A DNA stretch of 64,000 nucleotides from an uncultured Rhodospirillales bacterium. Lineage in GTDB: Bacteria; Pseudomonadota; Alphaproteobacteria; Acetobacterales; Acetobacteraceae. Shown one piece after another: positions 45,753 through 52,152 of the stretch. The notes under the pieces are model-generated. The model did no database searches. It worked only from the letters and a program-made list of their open reading frames with translations, and was not told the origin of the DNA. The DNA is taken from contig CAITOL010000168.1 of the NCBI GenBank assembly GCA_903893975.1, positions 1 through 64,000 of the forward strand, in the 5' to 3' direction. Position numbers and translations under genes: made by a program. Position 1 is the stretch's first letter, and every line of letters starts with the position of its first letter.

Positions 45753-47321
45753 ATGTCCGCGACGGCCCCGAAACCCGAGACGATGAATGGGGCCGAAAGC
45801 CTCGTCCACACTTTGCTGGCCAGCGGGGTGGATACGTGCTTCGCCAATCCCGGCACGTCGGAAATGCATTTCGTCGCCGCGCTGGACCGTATTCCGGGCA
45901 TGCGCTGCGTGCTCGGGCTGTTTGAAGGCGTGGTGACCGGGGCGGCGGATGGCTATGCCCGCATCGCCGGCAAACCGGCGGCGACCTTGCTGCATTGCGG
46001 CCCCGGCCTGGCCAATGCGCTGGCCAATTTGCACAATGGCCGCCGCGCCAACACCATGATGGTGAATTGCGTCGGCGATCAGGCGACGTATCACCGCCCG
46101 CTGGACGCCCCGTTGACCGCCGATACCGAGGGCCTGGCGCGCAGCGTGTCCGGCTGGGTGCGCACGGCGAGCTCGGCGGCCAATGTCGGCGCGGATGCGG
46201 CAGTGGCGGTGCAGGCGGCGCAGACCTCTCCGGGGCAGATCGCCACGCTGATCCTGCCGTCCGACACGTGCTGGGACAGCGGCGGGGTGATCGGGATGCC
46301 GCTGCCGATCCCCAAGCCGGCCACGGTGGACGGGCATGTGGTACGCAATGCCGCCGCCGCGCTGCGCAATGGCAAAAAGACGCTGATCCTGCTGGCCAAT
46401 GCCGCCTTGCGCGCCGAGCCGCTGGCGGACGCGGTGCGCATTGCCCAGGCGACCGGGGCCATGCTGCTGGCGCAGGGATCGAACGCCCGGGTTGAACGCG
46501 GCGAGGGCCGGCATTTCATCGACCGTATCCCCTACCCCGTCGATCAGGCGATCGCGCGGTTGAAGGATGTGGAGCAGGTGATCCTGGTCGGCGCGGTCAA
46601 GCCAGTGATCTTCTTCGCCTACCCGAACAAGCCGGGCACGCCGGTGCCGGCCAATGCGGTGGTGCACGTGCTGAGCCGGCCGGAGCACGACCAGGCGCAG
46701 GCGCTGGCGGCGCTGGCCGAGGAACTGGGCCAGCCGGCCGCCGTGCCGGCGCCGGGCTTTATCGGCGGCGAGGTCGGGCGCGGGAAAATCACCTCCGAAG
46801 CCTTTGCGGCGTCGTTGGTGGCGCTGCTGCCGGAAAATGCGATTGTCGCCGATGAAAGCGTGACCTTCGGCCGGGCGATTTACCCGAACACCGCCGGGGC
46901 GCGGCGGCATGACTGGCTGACCGTGACCGGTGGCGCCATCGGCGGCGGCATTCCGTTGGCGACCGGCTGCGCGGTGGCGGCACCGCATCGCCGGGTGGTG
47001 AACCTGGAGGCGGACGGGTCGGCGATGTACACCCTGCAAGGGCTGTGGACGCAGGCGCGGGAAAAGCTGAACGTGACCACAGTAGTGTTCGCCAACCGCA
47101 AATATCAGATCCTGCTGGGCGAATTGGCCAATGTGGGCGCCAATCCGGGCCGCACGGCGCTGGATATGATGGATCTGGGCAACCCGGATATCGACTTCGT
47201 CAAACTGGCGAACGGGATGGGCGTGGAAGCGGCGCGGGCGGACACGATGGAACAGTTCAACGACCTGTTCACCCAGTCGCTCAGCCGCGAAGGGCCGTTC
47301 CTGATTGAATTGATGACCTGA
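45753..47321 (+). CDS. Thiamine-diphosphate enzyme, acetolactate-synthase-large-subunit-like
   Basis: 522 residues, shorter than IlvB (about 560-590). GVDTCFANPGTSEMHFVAALD and CVLGLFEGVVTGAADGYARIAGKPAATLLHCGPGLANALANLHN show the Pyr domain with the activating Glu. The C-terminal PP domain has NLEADGSAMYTLQGLWTQAREKLNVTTVVFANRKYQIL, the GDG-type ThDP/Mg motif in the variant form EADGS. It belongs to the IlvB-like or benzoylformate-decarboxylase-like group of unassigned specificity. No small subunit follows, so true branched-chain synthesis is unlikely. Confidence 0.84.
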   Translation: MSATAPKPETMNGAESLVHTLLASGVDTCFANPGTSEMHFVAALDRIPGMRCVLGLFEGVVTGAADGYARIAGKPAATLLHCGPGLANALANLHNGRRANTMMVNCVGDQATYHRPLDAPLTADTEGLARSVSGWVRTASSAANVGADAAVAVQAAQTSPGQIATLILPSDTCWDSGGVIGMPLPIPKPATVDGHVVRNAAAALRNGKKTLILLANAALRAEPLADAVRIAQATGAMLLAQGSNARVERGEGRHFIDRIPYPVDQAIARLKDVEQVILVGAVKPVIFFAYPNKPGTPVPANAVVHVLSRPEHDQAQALAALAEELGQPAAVPAPGFIGGEVGRGKITSEAFAASLVALLPENAIVADESVTFGRAIYPNTAGARRHDWLTVTGGAIGGGIPLATGCAVAAPHRRVVNLEADGSAMYTLQGLWTQAREKLNVTTVVFANRKYQILLGELANVGANPGRTALDMMDLGNPDIDFVKLANGMGVEAARADTMEQFNDLFTQSLSREGPFLIELMT

Positions 47322-47413
47322 CACCAGCCGGCGCCTGACTCCCCCGCCGCGCGGCGACGTGATAGGGAAACGCCGACGACGCGGAGGGGTCCGGTCGCCG
47401 TTGGAGGGCTGGC

Positions 47414-48094
47414 GTGGCAGAGGTTTCGCAGGACGATATCGAACGCCTGGCGGCGCGCGTGGCAATGCTGGTCTCCGATGATGGGGAGGCCGCCAATGCC
47501 GGGCGCGCGGTGGGGCAACTGGCGCGGCGGCTGGGCCTGTCCGGCGGCGACCTGAAGGAATTATTCCTGACCGGCAGCCTGTCCGGCGGGCGCAAGCCGC
47601 CGGAGCCGACGGTGGATGCGCAGCAGGAAATCGCCACGCTGAAGCGCAACCTGCGCCGGTTGGAGCACGTGGTGCACAACCTGCAAGAGGAGCGCGACCG
47701 GCTGGTGGCCGAAGCCGGCAGCTTGCGGGTAGGCATGTATCGCGCCCGTGCCAATCGGAAATTGCGGCTGGGGCTGATCGGGCTGGGGGCGCTGATCGTG
47801 CTCGGCGGCGGCTGGGCGGTGGCGTATCTGGATTTCGATCTGGCGCCGCGCACGCCGCCACGCCGGGAAGCGCCGGCCGGCCTGGCCGGCACCGGCACCA
47901 CCGCCGTGGTGCGCAGCGCGCGCGGGACGCTGTATTCCGAGCCGGACAAAGCGTCCGCCCCGGTGAGCTTTGTGCCGATTGGCACCCGACTGCCGCTGCG
48001 CCGGTTGGTGTGGAATATGATGACGCAATGGGCGGAAGTGGATCTGAACGGCAAAACGGCGTTTGTGCCGACGACTGAGATTGAGATGTTTTGA
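47414..48094 (+). CDS. Membrane-anchored coiled-coil protein with SH3-like domain
   Basis: 226 residues from GTG 47414 (GGAGG six bases upstream). Residues 1-65 are helical and polar; about 68-105 form a coiled coil (IATLKRNLRRLEHVVHNLQEER); one membrane span follows (LIGLGALIVLGGGWAVAYL); the C-terminal 65 residues (TTAVVRSARGTLYSEPDKASAPVSF...WAEVDLNGKTAFVPTTEIEMF) look like a bacterial SH3 domain of the cell-wall-binding type. The SH3 part should be periplasmic. Function unknown. Repeat copy C begins 22 bp after its stop. Confidence 0.7.
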   Translation: MAEVSQDDIERLAARVAMLVSDDGEAANAGRAVGQLARRLGLSGGDLKELFLTGSLSGGRKPPEPTVDAQQEIATLKRNLRRLEHVVHNLQEERDRLVAEAGSLRVGMYRARANRKLRLGLIGLGALIVLGGGWAVAYLDFDLAPRTPPRREAPAGLAGTGTTAVVRSARGTLYSEPDKASAPVSFVPIGTRLPLRRLVWNMMTQWAEVDLNGKTAFVPTTEIEMF

Positions 48095-48116
48095 CGGAGT
48101 GAAGGCGAGTTAAGAT

Positions 48117-48249
48117 GTTCTTTTTGTGAACAAAAAGAACCAAAAAAACTTCGTCGATTCCTGGGCTTCGCCGTACACCCCCTAGGTTGGGCCGTACGCA
48201 CCGACCCAAAGAGATGAAAGTTTTTTGCTCCTTTTTTTCAAAAAAGGAG
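48117..48249. repeat. Dispersed twin-hairpin element, copy C
   Basis: Left hairpin GTTCTTTTTGT, GA, ACAAAAAGAAC (48117-48140), then CCAAAAAAACTTC. The core has two GCCGTAC words (GCCGTACACC and GCCGTACGCACCG). The right end is GAAAGTTTTTTG with hairpin CTCCTTTTTT, TC, AAAAAAGGAG (48228-48249), identical to the right end of copy B. Its left hairpin is identical to that of copy A, so the ends are mixed between copies. The gene-free stretch 48095-48411 consists of this element and an A/T-rich 5' leader for the peptidase gene. Confidence 0.82.
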
Positions 48250-48411
48250 ACCTTCCTTGAATGATCCTACCAATAATCTCGTTTTTGATACGTTTTAACT
48301 AAGTCTTCAAAAAACGGGACGAAACTCCCCCTTAGCGACATCGCGCGCTTTCCTGAGATCGTCCCAAAAGGGATGAGCCGGCCGCGATGTGCTTGCTGAG
48401 GGATTATCCCG
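48250..48411 (+). other. Leader region of the peptidase gene, no gene seen
   Basis: The first half is A/T-rich (TGATCCTACCAATAATCTCGTTTTTGATACG) and could hold a promoter, though no convincing -35/-10 pair was found. The second half is GC-rich. GAGGGA lies nine bases before ATG 48412. Confidence 0.4.
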
Positions 48412-50124
48412 ATGGCTGCCGCACCCACGATCGACTTTCGTCGCAAACTGCTGCCGCTGGACGACGGCGCGGCGGGTTTGGACCAGACCGCCCCCGTTCC
48501 GTTCGACGCGCCGAGCCCGGAGGCGCCACTGGCGAACGGGCTGGCGGTGATCACGCCGAGCGTGGTCAGCAACGGCGCCGCACAGGCGATGCTGGTGCCG
48601 CTGGCCAGCAAAACCTATGGCGTGACCGGCGCCGGGATCAAAATCGGCATCTTGTCCGACAGTTTCAACCTGACCGGCGGCTATGCCGCGGACGTGGCCA
48701 ATGGCAGCCTGGCCGCTGGGGCGACGGTGTTGAAGGAAGGCCCGGCTGGTAGCAGCGACGAAGGCCGGGCGATGGCCGAGTTGATCCACAAAATCGCCCC
48801 CAATGCGCAGATCGAGTTTTATTCGGCGTTCTATGGCGAGGCCGATTTCGCCAACGGCATCGCCGCCCTGACCGCCGCCGGCTGCAACGTGATTGTGGAC
48901 GATGTTACCTATTTGACCGAGCCGTTTTTCCAGACTGGGGACGTGATCCAGACCGCGGTGCAAACGGCGATCAATGCCGGGGTGAGCTATTTCACCTCCG
49001 CCAGCAATGAGGGCAGCAATTTCTATCAGGCGTCGTTTACCGGGGTGAAAACCACGCTGACCGGGCTGGCCGGCAGCTATCTGGCGGAGAATTTCGGCAC
49101 CGCCAGCGCGCCGGTGACGCGGCAGAGCCTGACCATCGCCAAGGGGGCGACCGCCAGCATCGACCTGCAATGGGACCAGCCTTTTGCCGGGATTGGCGGC
49201 AAGACCGGGGCGGCCAACAGCCTGGGCATGGTGCTGTACGACAGTTCCAACCACATCGTGGCCTATGCCACGATGAACGATGTGAACCGCAATCCGGACC
49301 AGATTCTGCAATTCACCAACACCACTGCCAGCACCGGGTTCAGCCTGGCGATTTTCACCAATGGCGGCAGCACTGTGCCGGGGCAGTTCAAATACATCGT
49401 CTACGGCCAGGGCACCACGATCAACGACCCGCATGCCGGCAAGGGCTCCGGCACGCTGATCGGGCATGAGGAGGTGGCGGCGGCCAACACGGTGGGGGCG
49501 GTGGCCTATACCCAAACCGCGGCCTATGGCGGCAAGAACGCGGTGGAGAGTTTTTCCTCGGTCGGGCCGGGCAGCTTGCTGTTCGACGCCAATGGCAACC
49601 GGCTGGCGCAGGCGACCAGCTCGGGCGGGGTGGATTTCATCGCCCCGGATGGTGCTGCGACCAATGTGTTCAACCCGTTCTATGGCACATCGGCCGCCGC
49701 GCCGAACGCGGCTGCGGTGGCGGCGCTGATGTTGCAGGCGAACCACACGCTGACCCCGGCGCAGGTGAGTGCGGATTTGCAGGCCTCAACCATCGGCGCC
49801 AGCGGCGGGGCCAGTGCGGCGGGGGCCGGGCTGATCCAGGCCCCGGCGGCGGTGAAGCTGGCGCTGGCGAGCAAGCCGAGCGTGGCCACCAGCACGCTCG
49901 CCACCCTAGCCGCCACGCCGACGACGGTGAGCAGCGCGCTGGGCCTGGTGAACGCCGACCCGAGCGCCACTGCCGATTTCTACGCCAGCCTGGACCCGCA
50001 GGCGGCGGCCTGGGCCCCTGATGCAGCGCCGCCGGTGGCGGCCAGCACCGCCGCCCTGGCGATGCTCAACAATCTCAATTTCGGTGTGCCGGTACTGACC
50101 GACCCGAACCCGCTCGGGGCCTGA
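48412..50124 (+). CDS. Subtilase-fold serine peptidase of the S53-like group
   Basis: 570 residues. KIGILSDSFNLTGGY holds Asp83; the position usually taken by the catalytic His is in SSDEGRAMAELIHKIAPNA, where Asp116-Glu117 suggest the sedolisin-like Glu/Asp/Ser set; IVDDVTYL gives the oxyanion Asp; FYGTSAAAPNAAAVAALML holds Ser427. No signal peptide is seen at the N-terminus (AAAPTIDFRRKLLPLDDG), and after residue 470 a low-complexity Ala/Thr/Ser tail of about 100 residues follows. It may leave the cell by a type I route or act as a self-processed protein, but nothing adjacent shows this. Confidence 0.8.
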   Translation: MAAAPTIDFRRKLLPLDDGAAGLDQTAPVPFDAPSPEAPLANGLAVITPSVVSNGAAQAMLVPLASKTYGVTGAGIKIGILSDSFNLTGGYAADVANGSLAAGATVLKEGPAGSSDEGRAMAELIHKIAPNAQIEFYSAFYGEADFANGIAALTAAGCNVIVDDVTYLTEPFFQTGDVIQTAVQTAINAGVSYFTSASNEGSNFYQASFTGVKTTLTGLAGSYLAENFGTASAPVTRQSLTIAKGATASIDLQWDQPFAGIGGKTGAANSLGMVLYDSSNHIVAYATMNDVNRNPDQILQFTNTTASTGFSLAIFTNGGSTVPGQFKYIVYGQGTTINDPHAGKGSGTLIGHEEVAAANTVGAVAYTQTAAYGGKNAVESFSSVGPGSLLFDANGNRLAQATSSGGVDFIAPDGAATNVFNPFYGTSAAAPNAAAVAALMLQANHTLTPAQVSADLQASTIGASGGASAAGAGLIQAPAAVKLALASKPSVATSTLATLAATPTTVSSALGLVNADPSATADFYASLDPQAAAWAPDAAPPVAASTAALAMLNNLNFGVPVLTDPNPLGA

Positions 50125-50186
50125 GCCCGCGCAGCGGGGCGAGAAAACCCTTGCAGCGGGCGTGGGAATTAGTTAGTTAAATAAAC

Positions 50187-50780
50187 ATGCCGCAACCCCC
50201 TCCCCCCACCCAAGTTGATGCGCCGGAGCTTGCGCGGCGGCTGGGGGTGATTCTGGCGGCGTTGGCCGCGCTGGTGGCGGCGCAGTTCTTACGGCGGCCC
50301 GGGCTTTCCGAGTGGATCGTGCCGCTATGGCAGCACCTGACCCATGTGGCGCGACGGTTCGAGCGGGCGATGACCCGCAAGCCCCGCCGCCCGGCTAAGC
50401 GCCGCGATGCCGCGCCGGTTCGCGCGGTTACCGCCGTGGCAGCGGACCAACTGCGCCCGCGTAAGCCGCGCCTGCCGACCGGTCGGGGCTGGCTGGTGCG
50501 GGCGCTGGGCTATGAAGGGCGGGGCTACCGATCGCAACTGGAGGCATTGCTGGCCGAGCCGGCAATGCAGGCGGCAATCGCCGCGCTGCCAGGCGTGGGC
50601 CGGGTGCTGCGGCCGGTATGCCGCATGCTCGACCTGCCAGCCCCGCGCACCACCGCCGAAGCCGCCGCGATTGCCGCACGGCCGAAACGGGTGCGGCCAA
50701 GCCGGGCCAAACCGGTGGCGCTGCGGCCACGCGTGCGCGGATCGTGGCGGCCGCCGACGCCGTTGCGAAAATTGGGGTGA
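50187..50780 (+). CDS. Unrecognised basic membrane protein, paralogue of the gene at 60838
   Basis: 197 residues. Segment 1 (ELARRLGVILAALAALVAAQFLRRP) is a likely membrane helix, followed by WIVPLWQHLTHVARRFERAM, a proline/arginine-rich linker, a conserved block GRGWLVRALGYEGRGYRSQLEALLAEPAM and PGVGRVLRPV, and a very basic tail. The 199-residue product of 60838-61437 shares the same order: ELVRRLGLIVGGMAALVARRFLRDP, VIVPLWGWL, GHGWLVRALGWEAAGYGSQLAALLAEPEM, PGVGRVLRPL. I know no family for them. Both genes have A/T-rich leaders with TTAGTT.TTAA directly before the ATG, and both stand next to dispersed repeat elements. Confidence 0.72.
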   Translation: MPQPPPPTQVDAPELARRLGVILAALAALVAAQFLRRPGLSEWIVPLWQHLTHVARRFERAMTRKPRRPAKRRDAAPVRAVTAVAADQLRPRKPRLPTGRGWLVRALGYEGRGYRSQLEALLAEPAMQAAIAALPGVGRVLRPVCRMLDLPAPRTTAEAAAIAARPKRVRPSRAKPVALRPRVRGSWRPPTPLRKLG

Positions 50781-50854
50781 GGTGGGGTGGGTTTCGGCTT
50801 GGGTATTTTGTTGCGATTTAGCAATTACAACATATATAAGCCATTGAAGGATAT

Positions 50855-50988
50855 CTTCTTTGTTTGAAAACAAAGAAGCAAAAAAACTTTATCACTTCTT
50901 GGCCTTCGGCGTACTCTCACCGGAGAGAGTACGCCGAAGGCTAGGCATGGATGAGGTTTTTTTGGTTCTTTTTGTTCACAAAAAGAAC
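50855..50988. repeat. Dispersed twin-hairpin element, copy D
   Basis: Left hairpin CTTCTTTGTTT, GA, AAACAAAGAAG (50855-50878), as in copy B, then CAAAAAAACTTT. The core is a near-perfect 17-bp stem, with arms at 50902-50918 and 50925-50941 (GCCTTCGGCGTACTCTC and its complement) around a 6-nt loop. The right end is GGTTTTTTTG with hairpin GTTCTTTTTGT, TC, ACAAAAAGAAC (50965-50988), the type seen on the left of copies A and C. It lies between convergent genes, four bases from the stop of the GT4 gene. Confidence 0.85.
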
Positions 50989-50991
50989 ACC

Positions 50992-52146
50992 CTACCCCTT
51001 CCCTTTCCGCTTCACCTTCCCCCGCTTAGGCGCCAGCAACGCCTCCAGCCGCTCCAGCATTCGCAGCCCGACCGCGCGATTGCCGTGGCTATGCAGCACC
51101 GCGCGTTGGCCGCGCTGGGCGCGCGCCTGGCCGCGGGCCGGGTCTTGCAGGATAGGGGTGAGCAAAGCGTGGGCGTGGCTGAGGTCGGGCTCCGCCCAAT
51201 GCTGCCCGGCGCCGTGCGGGTATTCGTCCGCCAGGACCGGGATTTCCCGCGCGCGCACCGGCAGCGCGGTGGTCGGGCTCATGAAATCGGTATTGCCGGA
51301 CCAGTCCGTGCCGAGGGCGAGGCGGCCGAGGGCCATCGCCTCCCCCAGGCCGCGCCCGAAGCCTTCGGCACGATGCAGGGAGACGAAGCAATCGCAGGCA
51401 TTGATCAGGCTGAGCACGCCGCGCGTGTCCAACGGGGTGTCGATGATTTTGATCTGCGGGTCTTGGGTGAAGTCCGCGCCCCAGTCCGAGCCGTGTTCGC
51501 CCTGCTTGACCTTCAGCACCAGTTGCAGGTCGGCAAAGGGGGTTTCGCGGCGCAGGTCGTCGAACAGGGTTTGCACGGCTTGCGGGTTTTTCCGCGCGGC
51601 GTAGGACGACATGTCGAAGAAATGCAGCAGCACGAAGGCGCTTTCGCGAATGCCAAAATGCCGGCGCGGCAGGAAGGGCATCGGCTCAAACTGCACCGCC
51701 TGGCCGACGAGGTGGCTGGTGAGGCCGGCGGCGGCGAGGCTGGACTGCACGAAGCGGGAGATGGCCCAGATTTCATCGAAACGCTGCAAGGCCGGCACCC
51801 AGGCGGAGGGGTAGGTGGGCAGTTCCCAGGCGGGGATGATGATGTTGATGCCGGCGGCGAAATCATTGCCACGGGCAGCGAAGGTTTCCAGGACGCGGTC
51901 CACTTCATCGCCGTTGATGTGGAAGATGCGGATGCCCGGCGGGACGTGATCCACCTCCAGCCCCGCCAGCAGGCTGTCATGCGCCGGGTCGGTGCGTTGG
52001 GCGTAGCGGAAAATATCGTAGACCTTCACGTCCAGCCGCATGGCGAGGCCGGCGCGGACATGGCTGCGCAGTTGCTCCCCCATGCCGATGGGCGCCCAGG
52101 GATGGCCGATGATGGTGATGGGAGTGTCGTCGATGCTGCCGGCCAT
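50992..52146 (-). CDS. Glycosyltransferase family 4-like protein
   Basis: 384 residues. ITIIGHPWAPIGMGEQLRSHVRAG is the GT-B acceptor-side start (GXGE-like loop), and VSLHRAEGFGRGLGEAMALGRLALGTDWSGNTDFM is the donor-site EX7E motif. IRIFHINGDEVDRVLETF and INIIIPAWELPTYPSAWVPALQRFDEIW fit the family too. It would add a sugar in a cell-surface glycan. It ends the leftward glycan cluster and its start lies six bases after the stop of the GT2-WbsX gene. The C-terminus is basic (KRGKVKRKGKG). Confidence 0.82.
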   Translation of the reverse strand: MAGSIDDTPITIIGHPWAPIGMGEQLRSHVRAGLAMRLDVKVYDIFRYAQRTDPAHDSLLAGLEVDHVPPGIRIFHINGDEVDRVLETFAARGNDFAAGINIIIPAWELPTYPSAWVPALQRFDEIWAISRFVQSSLAAAGLTSHLVGQAVQFEPMPFLPRRHFGIRESAFVLLHFFDMSSYAARKNPQAVQTLFDDLRRETPFADLQLVLKVKQGEHGSDWGADFTQDPQIKIIDTPLDTRGVLSLINACDCFVSLHRAEGFGRGLGEAMALGRLALGTDWSGNTDFMSPTTALPVRAREIPVLADEYPHGAGQHWAEPDLSHAHALLTPILQDPARGQARAQRGQRAVLHSHGNRAVGLRMLERLEALLAPKRGKVKRKGKG

Positions 52147-52152
52147 CGTGGC

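Noticed and set aside
45753-47321. Annotation as IlvB, the biosynthetic acetolactate synthase
   Set aside because: The protein is short for IlvB and no regulatory subunit gene follows, so only the broad family was called.
44616-48209. A 1197-codon minus-strand frame across the PEP-CTERM, IlvB-like and SH3 genes
   Set aside because: Composition is Arg/Gly/His-rich shadow sequence; the plus-strand genes have motifs, ribosome sites and normal codon use.
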